A stretch of 64,000 nt of DNA, taken from assembly GCA_039096225.1 (NCBI GenBank), contig JBBPEB010000031.1, positions 1-64,000 of the forward strand. Reading direction: 5' to 3'. Both the position numbers and the translations under genes were made by a program. How positions within the stretch are numbered: position 1 is the stretch's first letter; each line of letters opens with the position of its first letter. This DNA is from Blastocystis sp. Blastoise (Eukaryota; Sar; Bigyra; Opalinata; Blastocystidae). A model generated the notes under the pieces. It was not told the DNA's origin and searched no databases. It saw nothing but the letters and a program-made list of their open reading frames with translations. Shown piece after piece: positions 35,119-47,345 of the stretch.

Positions 35119-36354
35119 CCACAACTTTATTTGAACCTATATAAGTATAGAATATAATATAAGTATAAATATACATTGAATAATTGAAGAATTGTTGACA
35201 CCATCAACGACTGAAGAATTATTAACACCATCACCTATATATATATATACAATAGTATAAGTATAAATAAATAAATAATATTATATATATATATATATAC
35301 CTTTATATATATTAGTAGTAACTATATCAAGACCAACAACAGAGTCACACGATCCCAAATTAAAAGACACACCTATATAGAATCATAAAATAGAATAAAC
35401 ATAGATACATATATATATATATATATATATATACCTTCTGAAGAAGGAATAGAAGAATGACCATGTACTAACTGAGTTGAAGGACCTATATAAAAACAAA
35501 TAAGAAAGAATTAAAAGAATAATAAAAAATATATATATATGATATATCTATATACCTTTAGCATTAGAAGGATGATCACCATCAGATACAGTACCATGAA
35601 CAGAAGACACTATCAGAACAGAAGGACCTATATATATTTATAAAATAAAAGTAAATCAAAAAGAAGAAAAAGAAAATATATTATATATACCTTCTTTATG
35701 ATTAAGATCAGCACCAACATTCATAGCAACAGAAGAACCTATAATAACATATAAATAGGAAATAAAAGAAATAATTAAAAATAAATAAATAAATAAATGA
35801 TTACATACCTTGAAGACCATGAGAAGAGTTAGCATCACCATCAGTAGCATCAGCAACAACATCATCATGAGTATAAGAACCTATAGATAAATAAAAATAA
35901 AAAAAAAATAAAATAAATGATTGACAACATACCTTCAAGACCATTAGTGGAGTGTATATCATCATCAATAGCTCCAGCAACAGAGTCCACAACAACAGAA
36001 GAACCTATAGATAAATAAAAATATAAAAATAAAAACAAATGATTGACAACATACCTTCAAGACCACTTGAAAACATTATACCATCATCAGTAAAGGACAC
36101 CAAGGACAGAGAAGAGTCTAAGATAATATAAAATAATAAAACAAAAAGAAATGTATAAATATATACCTTCAAGACCATATTGATAAGCACCATCACCATC
36201 AATGACATCCATACTTGCATCCTGTTGAGTAGAAGAACCTATATATGAATAATAAAAAAAAATAAATACAATACATACTGGACCGTCTTTGAGAAACGTA
36301 TTTTTTTTGATTCAAGGACCTCCGCCTTGATGACATTCTGCCTTTTCTAGGCAT
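35119..36354 (-). CDS. Gene A: eleven-micro-exon gene (H4), intact
   Basis: Exons, minus strand: 36279-36354 (76 bp), 36167-36238 (72), 36055-36117 (63), 35933-36004 (72), 35809-35880 (72), 35691-35738 (48), 35556-35627 (72), 35435-35485 (51), 35301-35372 (72), 35175-35234 (60), 35119-35136 (18). All internal exons are multiples of three and every intron is phase 1. Introns are about 40-70 bp with GTATRT or GTAAG donors and TATAG acceptors. Exon 1 encodes a basic leader (MPRKGRMSSRRRSLNQKK...). Exons 2-11 encode about 200 residues rich in Gly, Ser, Val and Asp, most starting Gly-(Ser/Pro)-Ser and ending (Glu/Lys)-Gly. No signal peptide, membrane segment or known domain is seen, and the function is unknown. 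Phase 1 also fits splicing into the Asn-rich exon of Rep/helicase; here H6 would lie in that intron. Confidence 0.72.
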
Positions 36355-36547
36355 CTTATTTAATAATTTAATAAAAATAAGTATTTTTATGTAGAAAACA
36401 AAAACATATTCATATTTGAACTTTTGTAAAATAGGGACAATATTTAAAATATGCATATTTAAAAATTAATAGGAATCATAAATAACCTCGAATTTTTATT
36501 ATTATCTTATGCTAAGCTGATAATAGGGACATTTTTTATTAAAAACA

Positions 36548-36563
36548 TTTTGGGTACCCAAAA
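36548..36563. promoter_or_regulatory. 16-bp palindrome between genes A and B (H4)
   Basis: TTTTGGGTACCCAAAA, about 195 bp upstream of the gene A start (36354) and 148 bp upstream of the first clear gene B exon (36711). Confidence 0.5.
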
Positions 36564-36710
36564 ACTATAGTTTTTTACATTTTTTAAATATTTGTTTGTA
36601 TTGATTGTCTGGGTATGTTTTATTAATTAATTTGATGTTATTTAGTTATTATTTTTATATTTATTTGTATATATTAATTTATTTATTTATAATAATACAC
36701 TTTTTTATAG

Positions 36711-37022
36711 GATTCTCTTGTATTTGTCTTGGTTGTGGTGGTGAGTGGTTCTTAAAGTGGTCCTGGTTGTGTGAAATGGGTTACTTATTATCAGGTATAT
36801 AAATATATTATTTATTTCTTAACATCTGTTTATTTTTTACTAATTACTTTTTGTTATTATTTAATTTTATTATCTATATTATTTATTTTGTCTTTTTATA
36901 TCATCTATTAAATTGTTTTTAATTATTTTTATTCTATAGGAAAGAAAATGTTGTTGATGTGTTGTGGTCTTCGTTTTTTCATGTCGTTCTTCTTAGTCTG
37001 TGGTTTCAGATTATTCTATTAG
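36711..37022 (+). CDS. Gene B: small divergent spliced gene (H4), only open copy
   Basis: Two exons are visible: 36711-36794 (TATAG acceptor, GTATATAA donor) and 36940-37022. Joined in the only open frame they read GFSCICLGCGGEWF..., rich in Cys and Trp, then GKKMLLMCCGLRFF..., ending in TAG at the exon end. The 5' exon and start are not resolved; an intron donor-like GGGTATGTTTT lies at about 36610. Other copies have stop codons in this frame, so it may be a non-coding RNA or a gene decaying in the non-autonomous class. Transcription would continue through (TTTA)n and the pyrimidine tract toward T2. Function unknown. Confidence 0.4.
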
Positions 37023-37079
37023 GTATATATTTATATTTTATTTATTGTTTTCATTTTTATTATTTATTATTTATGTTTT

Positions 37080-37110
<31 letters not shown>

Positions 37111-37314
37111 TTATATTTATTTATTTATTTATTATATTTATTTATTTATTTATTATATTTATTATATTTATATATATTTATTTATTATATTTATTTATTT
37201 ATTTATTATATTTATTTATTTATTATATTTATTTATTTATTTATTTATTTATGTTTTTTATTTATTTATTATATTTATTATATTTATTATATTTATTATA
37301 TTTATTTATTTATT

Positions 37315-37345
<31 letters not shown>

Positions 37346-37382
37346 TTTTATGTTATCTTTTTATATTTTTTCTATTGTATAT

Positions 37383-37729
37383 AGGTTTAATAGTCTTCTT
37401 GTTCCTTTTTCTTCTTTCTTCCTTCTTTCTACTTCATTTTACTTCTTCCTTATCCTTCCTACTACCTTCTTCCTCATTCTTCATTCTTCATTCTTCATTC
37501 TTCATTCTTCCTTCCTACTTCCTACTTCCTCATCCGTCATTCTTCCTTCTTCCTTCTTCTTCCTTCTTCTTCCTACTTCCTCATCCTTCTTTCTTCATCC
37601 TACTTCTTCCTTCTTCCTTCTTCTTCCTTCATCCTTCTTCCTACTTCTTCCTTCTTCCTTCATCCTTCATCCTTCCTTCTTCTTTCTTCCTACTTCCTAC
37701 TTCCACATTCTTCCTACTTCCTTCATTCC

Positions 37730-37735
<6 letters not shown>
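37383..37735. repeat. Pyrimidine/purine tract in H4
   Basis: TTCTTCCTTC units starting right after a TATATAG acceptor-like site; the (TTTA)n stretch precedes it (about 37040-37350) and (AT)n/(ATT)n follows. Confidence 0.85.
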
Positions 37736-37767
<32 letters not shown>

Positions 37768-37793
37768 ATTATTATTATTACTCTTTAAACTCC

Positions 37794-37860
37794 CTTTATG
37801 CTCTGGAAGGAGAGAAGCAATCATTATAGATTGTTTTCAGGTTCAATTCCTGACATGAAG
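37794..37860 (+). ncRNA. tRNA-like cloverleaf T2 (H4)
   Basis: Closing stem CTTTATG/CATGAAG (one T-G pair), D-like arm with CTCT/AGAG, AGCAATC/GATTGTT-type arm with a 6-nt loop, and perfect T arm. Compared with H1 (TTTTATG/CATAAAG), changes at both sides of the stem keep it paired. T-rich sequence follows. Confidence 0.62.
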
Positions 37861-37910
37861 TCTTATTTTTCTTTTTTTAAATATTTTATTTATATATTAT
37901 TATATATATA

Positions 37911-39795
37911 TATTCTCTTTTTTAAATTTATTTTAATCCAGTTTAATTTATACTTTTCAATTTTGACCTTATATATATATATATCTAACTTTTTATAGTT
38001 TTTTTAGACTTACTCTTCTCAACAACAGTCACAATGAGAACAAATCCATTTATACTTAAACAGCCAAGTCATCTTAAAACTGATTATATCAATCAAAATA
38101 CATGTGTTAAACTTGTTTTATTGATTTAAACTCAATTTTAATAATTAAAAGTAAACAAACCAAACACACATGTTGACTTTAAAACTTTAAACTCAGTGTT
38201 AAATGGTTAGTTTTAAAGAGTAGACACAAAACATTGATTTATACTAAAAGGAATGAAAACAATCAACTCTTGATACAACTTTACCATTTGATAAAACACT
38301 CATCCACAATATTTTCCAAAGTTCTTTTAGTAAAGTGTTTATATAGACATATAATGTATAAAATGAAAGTCAACTTCTTGAATCTCTTATTTTAGGACAG
38401 TCTTTAAAACATTTTGACAAATAGACAACCTTTAACTTGCTATTTAAAGCTAATATTTTAAGAGTAGACTTGATTTAAACCTATATACACAACTGTCATC
38501 ATCATAACACTTTTAAAGACACTTTACCATTTGCTCATACACTTTGATCAAAACATTTTCGTCCCTTCTTTTAATATAATATAGATCATACACTCTAGTT
38601 TAATGAATAAAAGCTCTTATTTTGAATCTCGTCCTCTAAGTCACTCATTTTTACATTTTTCAAAATTTAAGACCCTTAGAGTTGATATTTTGACTCAATT
38701 TTTCTACAATGCACGAAATTCACGATTTTATATAAACTGAAGTGAAAATAAATTTTAAATAATAGTCACAACACCTCACACATCCACTCTCTAAAAATTA
38801 TTTTCTTTGTACTTTTGATATGTTGTAGAGCTACTACAGCTGTATACTAATTAATATCTCTAAATTTTTTATTCACAGTTTAAGACTATGTTTTACACAT
38901 TCTTTTAAATTTGACAACCTTAAACTATTTATTTAAAGCTATTATTCATAGAATAGACTTGATATAAGATTCTATACACATATATAAACCATTTTACTTT
39001 TTAAGACACATTTTGTCATTTGGTCATACACTTTGACCTTCATAATTTTGACTTTCCTTTTAACATAGAATAGAGTATTATCTCTAGTTTACTAAATAAA
39101 AGTCATTATATTGAATCTCTCACTCTAAGACCACTTAATTCACACTTTTCAAAATTGTGACACTAAAACTCATTATTTTAAGACTTTGTTTTAGATATAG
39201 TAGTTTGATGACCTATTGATTACAATACTACAATATTAGTTGATTATAAGAAGATCAAAGAAAATATCGATCACTCAAAAATCGTCCTCAGGAGCTCAAA
39301 ATTGGTACACCTAGGTTTTTCGACCTCCTGAATCAGAATATCATGTCAAAATAAGAATCTAAATTTGACCGTTAAGGCCTCACGTGTTCAATATGAAAAA
39401 GTATTAAAAAGTAGATAAATATAAAGAATAAACACGGATAACGTATATTGTGGGATTGAGAAAAAATCAAGTTTACCCCATGTTTATTTTCCAATTGTCT
39501 GGTCAACAATTTTTATCGGGATGATCCCAAAGAGCCAATCAAAAACGACTCAAAAATCATGTTTTCTGTTTTTTTATTAATAACTTTTTAATTATTAATA
39601 ATATCGCTTAACCAAATATACGGTGCACAACTACACGTTATATCGTATTGAACTGTGTTTCAGCCAAAAGTTAACTCCCCGTAAGTTTAGAGGAGTTGCG
39701 GCGACAAACTATAGTATACATTAGCCAATCAAATGGTTTTTCCAAAAACTGACCAATGGGAATTTTTTTGCCTATTCTCATATATATAGTAATGA
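37911..39795 (-). repeat. H4 left arm, degenerate repeats and 5' terminus
   Basis: Non-coding, same repeat family, ending in the conserved CCAAT/hairpin terminus. It faces the H7 left arm head to head, forming an inverted repeat of almost 4 kb centred on 39795. Confidence 0.65.
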
Positions 39796-41670
39796 TATAT
39801 ATGAGAATAGGCAAAAAAATTCCCATTGGTCAGTTTTTGGAAAATGCATTTGATTGGCTAAGGTATACTATAGTTTGTCGCCGCAACTCCTCTAAACTTA
39901 CGGGGAGTTAACTTTTGGTTGAAACACAGTTCAATACAATATAACATGTAGTTGTGCACCGTATATTTGGATAAGCGATATTGTTTATAATTAAAAAGTT
40001 ATTAATAAAAGAACAGAAAACATGATTTTTGAGTCGTTTTTGATTGGCTCTTTGGGATGACCCCGATAAAAATTGTTGACCAGACAATTGGAAAATAAAC
40101 ATGGGGTAAACTTGATTTTTTCTCAATCCCACAATATACGTTATCCGTGTTTATTCTTTATATTTATCTATTTTTTAATACTTTTTCATATTGAGCACGT
40201 GAGGCCTTAACGGTCAAATTTAGATTCTCAATTTGACATCATATTCTGATTCAGGAGGTCAAAAAACCTAGGTGTACCAATTTTCAGCTCCTGAGAACGA
40301 TTTTTGAGTGATCGATATTTTCTTCGATCTTCTTATAATCGACTAATATTATATCATAGTAATCAATAGGTCCTCAAACTACTATAGTTAAAACAAAGTC
40401 TTAAAATAACGAGTTTAAAAGTGACAATTTTGAAAAATGTGAATTAAGTGGTCTTAGAGTGAGAGATTCAATATAATGACTTTTATTTAGTAACTAGAGA
40501 TAATACTCTATACTATGTCAAAAGGAGAGTCAAAATTATGAAGGTCAAAGTGTATGACCAAATGACAAAATGTGTCTTAAAAAGTAAAAGGGTTTCTATA
40601 TATGTTTAGAATCATGTATTAAGTTTATTCTATGAATAAGAGCTTTAAATAAATAGTTTAAGGTTGTCAAATTTAAAAGAATGTGTAAAACATAGTCTTA
40701 AACTGTGAATAAAAAATTTAGAGATATTAATTAGTGTACAGCTATAGTAGCTCTACAACATATCAAAAGTACAAAGAAAATAATTTTTAAAGAGTGGATG
40801 TGTGAAGGGTTGTGACTATTATTTAAAATTTATTTTTACTTCAGTTTGAGCAAAATCGTGAATTTGGTGCACTGTAGAAAAATTGAGTCAAGAGGTCAAC
40901 TCTAAGGGTCTTAAATTTAAAAAAATGTAAAAATGAGTAACTTAGAGGACGAGATTCAAAATAAGAGCTTTTATTCATTAAACTAGAGTGTGCGATCTAT
41001 ATTATGTGAAAAGGAGGGACAAAAATATTTTGATCAAAGTGTATGAGCAAATGGTAAAGTGTCTTTAAAAGTGTTATGGTGATGACAGTTGTGTTTACAT
41101 GTCTGAATCAAGTTTATTCTTAAAATATTAACTTTAAATAGCAAGTTAAAGGTTGTCTATTTATCAAAATGTTTTAAAGACTATCTTAAACAAAGAGATT
41201 CAAGAAGTTGACTTTCATTTTATACATAATATGTCTATATAAACACTTTACTAAAAGAACTTTGGAAAATATTGTGGATGAGTGTTTTGTCAAATGGTAA
41301 AGTTGTATCAAGAGTGAATTATTTCCACTCCTTTTTGTTTAAATCAATGTTTTATGTCCACTCTATAAAAACTATCTTTTAATACTGAGTTTAACGTTTT
41401 AAAGTCAACATGTGTGTTTGGTTTGCTTACTTTTGAGAGTTGAAAATCAGTTTAAATTGATAAATTATGTCATAGACGTCTATATTAATTGATTCAAGCA
41501 GTTTTGAGATGACTTAGTTGTTTGAGTTAAAATGGATTTGTTCTCATTGTGACTGTTGTTGAGAAGAGGAAGTCTAAAAAAACTATAAACAGTTAGATAT
41601 ATGTATATAATGTCAAAATTTAAAAGGTATAATCTAAAAGAGATAAAAATAAGTTTAAAAAAGAGAAAAT
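39796..41670 (+). repeat. H7 left arm, degenerate repeats
   Basis: Resumes H7 after H4. Non-coding. Motif copies near 40467, 40955 and 41200. Confidence 0.6.
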
Positions 41671-41721
41671 ATATATATAATAATAATATGTAAAAAATAT
41701 TAAAGAAAAAGAAAAATAAGA

Positions 41722-41788
41722 CTTCATGTCAGGAATTGAACCTGAAAACAATCTATAATGATTGTTTCTCTCCTTCTAGAGCATAAAG
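41722..41788 (-). ncRNA. tRNA-like cloverleaf T2 (H7)
   Basis: Closing stem CTTTATG/CATGAAG as in H4, 7-bp AACAATC/GATTGTT arm with a 6-nt loop, same T arm. Confidence 0.6.
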
Positions 41789-41814
41789 GGAGTTTATAAA
41801 TAATAATAATAATA

Positions 41815-41851
<37 letters not shown>

Positions 41852-41853
41852 GA

Positions 41854-41903
41854 CTAGGGTCACGCCGCAGGTCCAGTGCCTAACGGCCCCGGACCGCGGC
41901 TGC
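41854..41903 (-). other. H8 3'-terminal hairpin and CTAG end
   Basis: H5-type variant (GGTCCAGTGCC on one side), otherwise the standard hairpin. Confidence 0.92.
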
Positions 41904-42038
41904 ATAAAGAGTATATAAAAAATATTTATTATCTTTTATCTTATATATTATATATATATAGTTTTTAATATGAGTCATTTATTATATATTATATATTATA
42001 TATTATATATATTATTTATTATTTATTAAATATTAATT

Positions 42039-42106
42039 TCTTATACTCTATATGGAGAGTTACAATTATTTTATGATTGTAATCAGGTTCAATTCCTGAT
42101 ATAAGA
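42039..42106 (+). ncRNA. tRNA-like cloverleaf T1 (H8)
   Basis: Same sequence as T1 of H5, including the altered but paired middle arm. TTTT follows closely. Confidence 0.65.
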
Positions 42107-44395
42107 TTATTTTAGACTTTTTAAATAAGAAATTAAAAAAGAGAAAAAATTATTGTTTAATTAAAATCACTTTCTAAGTCAATTTTTTCACAACAATTTA
42201 TTTTTAAAATATATTTTGTATTTAGTAATAATTAAACAACTGTTTAAAACATTCTTTGAGTTTTTAAAGTCAATAACTTTAGAAATGAGTACCAATGTGA
42301 AGTAGTGTAAAGTATTTTTAATTCATAAAATTCATTTAAATAAGCATAATATAATAATTTTAACTCATTTTAATACTTTTTAAAAGAATTAGAAAGCTTT
42401 AATCATAACAAAGTCAGCATTCATTCTAACTTTGACAACTAAAACATTATTTAAAAAGTTAATATTTTTATATTCGTCTCAAATAATGATTTTAACATAA
42501 ATAACTCAAAATAGTAACTTTTAAATAGACTTTACCCATTCAAGATCCACTGTATCAAAACAGTTTCCGTCAGTCTTTTGATATAATATAGAGTTTATCA
42601 TACTATTTATTAAATAAAAGTAAATGTTTTGAATCTCTTTCTTAAAGACCCTTTTTGACACATTATGAAAAGTTGACACACTTAAACTCATTTTTAAATG
42701 CTAATATTTACACACTTTACTTAATATGACCATAGCTACACATTGGTGATCACTTTAAAACATTTTGTAAACCTTTTGCATTTGCTCATTTACTTCGACC
42801 AAAATATTTTCATCCCTCCTTTTGACATAATATAGAGTGTGTTGTCTAATTATATGAAAGCGATGGGGAATTTTGAATCTCGTCCTCTAAGTCAATCATT
42901 TTCACATTTTTTAAAATTAAGACCCTTAGAGTTGATTTTTGAAGTTAATTTTTCTACAGTGTTCCAAAAACACGATTTTGGATAAACTGAAGTAAAAATA
43001 TTTTTTCAATAACTCTCACAACCCTTCACACATCCAGTCTCTAAAAATAGTTTTTGCTATATTTTTGATATGTTGTAGAGTGTCTCTTAGTGTATACTGA
43101 ACAATATCTCGTTTCTTAAAACTCTCATTTTATGACTCTCTTTGAACATATTTTTACTAATTGAAAGGCTTAAACATATTTTTAAAAGCTAATATTTACA
43201 TAGTAGACTTTATATGACTCTATAAGCACATTAGTCAACACTTTAGACTTTTTAAGGACACTTTACCATTTGGTCATACACTTTGATCAAAACATTTTCG
43301 TCCCTTCTTTTAACATAATATAGCTCATACACTCTAGTTTAATGAATAAACACTCTTATTTTGAATCTCGTCCTCTAAGTCACTCATTTTTACATTTTTT
43401 TAAATTTAAGACCCTTAGAGTTGATTTTTTGACTCAATTTTTCTACAGTGCACGAAATTCACGATTTTAAATAAACTGAAGTAAAAATAAATTTTTAATA
43501 ACTCTCACAACACCTCACACATCCACTCTCTAAAAATTATTTTCTTTGCACTTTTGATATGTTGTAGAGCTACTACAGCTGTACACTAATTAAAATCTAT
43601 AAATTTTTTATTCATAGTTTAAGACTATGTTTTACACATTTATTTAAATTTGGCAACCTTAAACTATTTATTTAAAGTTCTTATTCATAGAATATACTTA
43701 ATACATGATTCTATACACATATGCAAACACTTTTACTTTTTAAGACACATTTTGTCATTTGGTGATACACTTTGACCATCATAATTTTGACTCTCCTTTT
43801 AACATAGAATAGAGTATTATCTCTAGTTTACTAAACAAAAGTCATTATATTGAATCTTATCCTCTAAGACCACTTAATTCACATTTTTCAAAATTGTGAC
43901 ACTCAAACTCATTATTTTAAGACCTTGTTTTAACTATAGTAGTTTGAGGACCTATTGATTACCATTATACAATATTAGTCCATTATAAGAAGATCGAAGA
44001 AAATATCGATCACTCAAAAATCGTCCTCAGGAACTCAAAATTGGTACACCTAGGTTTTTCGACCTCCTGAATCAGAATATCATGTCAAAATAAGAATCTA
44101 AATTTGACCGTTAAGGCCTCACGTGTTCAATATGAAAAAGTATTAAAAAATAGATAAATATAAAGAATAAACACGGATAACGTATATTGTGGGATTGAGA
44201 AAAAATCAAGTTTACCCCATGTTTATTTTCCAATTGTCTGGTCAACAATTTTTATCGGGGTCACCCCAAAGAGCCAATCAAAAACGACTCAAAAATCATG
44301 TTTTCTGTTCTTTTATTAATATCTTTTTAATTATTAATTATATCGCTTAACCAAATATATGGTGCACAACTACATGTTATATCCTATTGAACTGT
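42107..44395 (-). repeat. H8 body, degenerate 245-bp repeats
   Basis: Non-coding, reverse complement of the H5 body. Confidence 0.6.
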
Positions 44396-44577
44396 GTTTC
44401 ACTCAAAAGTTAACTCCCCGTAAGTTTAGAGGAGTTGCGGCGACAAACTATAGTATATAGTAGCCAATCAAATGCATTTTCCAAAAACTGACCAATGGGA
44501 ATTTTTTTGCCTATTCTCATATATATAGTAATGATATAGATATAGATATATATAGATATAGATATAGATATATATAT

Positions 44578-45045
44578 AGATATATAATAAGGAGGAAGTA
44601 GGAAGTAGGAAGTAGGAAGGAAGAAGGAAGAAGGAAGAAGGAAGGAGGAAGTTTAAGAAGGAAGGATGAAGAAGTAAGAAGGAAGGATGAAGAAGAAGGA
44701 AGAAAGAAGGATGAGGAAGAAGGAAGTAGGAAGAATCAAGGATGGGGAAGAAGAAAGAAGGAAGAAGGAAGGAGGAAGAAGAATGAAGAACCAAGGTGAA
44801 GAAGAAGGGAGAAGTAAGAAGTAAGTACGAAGAATGAAGGAAGAATGATGAAGAAGGAAGAAGGAAGAAGAAGTAAAGAATGAAAAGAAAGAAGGCAGAA
44901 AGAAGAAGGAAGAAGGAAGAAGGAAGAAGGAAGAAGAAGGAAGGAAGAAGAAGTAAGTAGGAAGGATGAGGAAGAAGAAAGAAGTAAGAAGGAAGAAGAA
45001 CGAAGATAGAAAGAAGAAAAAAAAACTAAGAAGAATATTAAACCT
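44578..45045. repeat. Purine/pyrimidine tract in H7
   Basis: GGAAGAAGGAAG units on the plus strand, diverged in order from the H1-H3 tracts. The adjoining (TTTA)n stretch runs to about 45250. Confidence 0.85.
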
Positions 45046-45103
45046 ATATACAATAAATAAACATAATAAATAAATAAATAAATAAATAAATAATAAACAA
45101 TAA

Positions 45104-45136
<33 letters not shown>

Positions 45137-45264
45137 ATTAATAAATAAATAAACATATAAAAAAAAATGAATAAATAAATAATAAATAAATAAATAAATA
45201 ATAAAAAAAATGTAAACAATAAATAATAAAAATAATAAATAAAATATAAATATATACCTTTAAA

Positions 45265-45569
45265 ATAACCTTGAACGACAGATTAAAGAAGGAAAATATT
45301 TAGCAACGAAGACCACAACACATCCATTGAAGTTTCTTTCCTATAGAATAAAAATTATTAATAATATATAGAATAAATTATATGTAAAGACTAAATAAAT
45401 AATATTGATAATAAAAATAATAAATAATAAAAACGAATTAACAAAAAGAAAAACAGATCTTAAGAAATAAATAATATATTTATATACCTGATCATAAATA
45501 AACCATTTTACACAGCCAAGACCACTTCAAGAACACTTCAACACCACAACCAAGGAAAATACAAAAGAA
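45265..45569 (-). pseudogene. Gene B remnant (H7)
   Basis: First exon 45486-45569, second about 45265-45344. In the H4 frame the first exon meets TGA and the second meets TAA. Nearly identical to the H10 copy, not to H1-H3. Confidence 0.45.
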
Positions 45570-45718
45570 TCCTATAGAAAAGTGTATTATTTTAAATAAA
45601 TAAATATATACATACAAATATATAAAAAATAATAACTAAACAATATCAAATAAATAAATAAAACATACTCAGTCAATCAATATAATAAAATATTTAAAAA
45701 ATGTAAAAAAACTATGTT

Positions 45719-45734
45719 TTTTGGGTACCCTAAA
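45719..45734. promoter_or_regulatory. Palindrome between genes A and B (H7), one base changed
   Basis: TTTTGGGTACCCTAAA; one mismatch from the perfect palindrome of the other copies. Confidence 0.45.
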
Positions 45735-45927
45735 TGTTTTTAATAGAAAATGACCCAATTATTACTTTTGTAAATAAATCAATGAAAATTCAAGGGTTTT
45801 TTAATTTCTATTAATTTTTAAGAAGCATATTTTTAAAATAGACCCTATTCTTTAAAAGTGGAAATATAAACACAATTTTTATATTAAGAGAAAACACTTA
45901 TTTTTTATAATTAAAATATTATCTAAG

Positions 45928-47345
45928 ATGCCTCAGAAGGCATGATGCTGTCAAGATCGAAGTGTGTAGATGGAAAAATATACATTTCTCAAAAACTTTC
46001 AGGTTCTTCTACTCAATAGGATCCAGTTGTGTATGTTCTTGGTCTTGGTATTACTTGCTCTGATGGTCTTAAAGGTATATATTTTCCATTTCTTTTTTTT
46101 TTTAAATTATTTATTATATTATTTTAGGTTCTTCTATGTTATTTGTATCATACGGAGGCTGTGGTGTTGCCTGCTATGCTAACTGTGAAGGTATGTTGTC
46201 AATGATTTGTTTTTATTTTTTTAATTTTATTTATTTATAGGTTCTTCTGTTGTTTTAAATGATGCTAATGGTTCTAATGATGTGATTGTAGGTTCTTCTT
46301 ATTGTATTGAAGGTATGTTGCCAATCATTTAATTTATTTTTATATTTTATTATTATTTTTTTATTATTTCTATATATATATATAGGTTCTTCAGTTGCTG
46401 TGCATGTTGACAGTGGTGTTGATGATAGATGTCTGTGTGGTGTTGAAGGTATGTTGTCATTCATTTATTTTTTCTTTTTTTACTTTTATATATATTTAGG
46501 TTCTTCTGATGCTTTCAATACTGCTGTTGATGTTGTTGGTGATCAGATAGACTGTTCCTATGGTATTAAAGGTATATATATATATTGTCATTCATTTATT
46601 ATTATTATTTTTTTATTTATTATTTGTCTATTACTGTTTCTTTATAGGTTCTTTTATTGTTGTGTGTGTGGTTGCTGAAGGTGTTAATAATTAAGGTATG
46701 TCTATTTTTTTAATTTAATTTAGTTTATTTTTATTTATTATTTATATATAGGTCCTTCTATTCTGATCGAGTCTTCTATTATAGGTAATGAAAGGTATAT
46801 ACTTATTTCTTCCTTTCTTTTTTTTTTAATTTATTAATTATCTTATCATTATATATAGGTTCTTCAAGTCAGTTATGATATGATACTTATTTTTCTGTTC
46901 CTTCTTTAGAAGGTATATATATTTTTATTGTTTATATATTTTTTATTATTTATTATATATAGGTGTCTTTTCTAATAGGGGATCTTATCACCCTAATGTT
47001 GGCTTTTATTTTAATAATAAAAATATATCTAAAGGTATATATATATATATATATATATAACAAATATTTATATTTCTTTTAATATATATATCTATATATT
47101 TTATCTATATAGTGATGGTGTAAATAGTTCTTTAATGCTGAAGGTATATATATATATATTTATCTTTTATTTCTATAGGTTCTTCTAATTTGGTTGGCAT
47201 ACTTAACATATTATTTTATTTTTGTTTTGTTTTGTTTTGCTTTGTTTATTATTATTATTTTTTTTTTCACAGATAATATCTTTCTATTATCTGCTTTCTT
47301 AGTATTATTTATTTATTTTTGTTTTGTTCGTTTTTTATAATTTTT
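45928..47345 (+). pseudogene. Gene A micro-exon array, decayed copy (H7)
   Basis: The ATG is followed by TGA after five codons, and exon 2 has CAA-TAG where H4 has CAA-CAG. Intron 1 is missing: the end of exon 1 (...CTTTCAG) is joined directly to exon 2 (GTTCTTCTACT) at 46002/46003. Later exons and introns are well kept, for example GSSVAVHVDSGVDDRCLCGVEG and an exon reading DAFNTAVDVVGDQIDCSYGIK, which is open where H1-H3 carry a frameshift. Confidence 0.7.

Larger units (their letters stand above)
21871..39795 (-). mobile_element. Helitron H4, autonomous class, split by H5 and H6
   Basis: CTAG at 21871-21874 and TC terminus at 39795 (minus), flanked by A and T. Without H5 and H6 it is 12,075 bp (21871-25561, 28243-30871, 34041-39795). 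In element sense it carries: left arm, T2, pyrimidine tract, gene B (antisense), palindrome, gene A, tandem repeats, Asn-rich exon, Rep/helicase and a variant 3' hairpin. It has no T1. H9 is a near-identical copy that lacks H5 and H6. The Rep/helicase frame is broken by H5. Confidence 0.94.
41854..44534 (-). mobile_element. Helitron H8, 2681 bp, inserted in H7
   Basis: CTAG at 41854-41857, TC terminus at 44534, flanked by A (41853) and T (44535). Same length as H5 and nearly identical to its reverse complement. Inserted in simple sequence between T2 and the purine tract of H7. It carries T1 but no genes. Confidence 0.94.

Noticed and set aside
39908-40132. 74-codon minus-strand ORF in the H7 5' region
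   Set aside because: Falls in the conserved non-coding terminus; sister elements have stops in the same frame.
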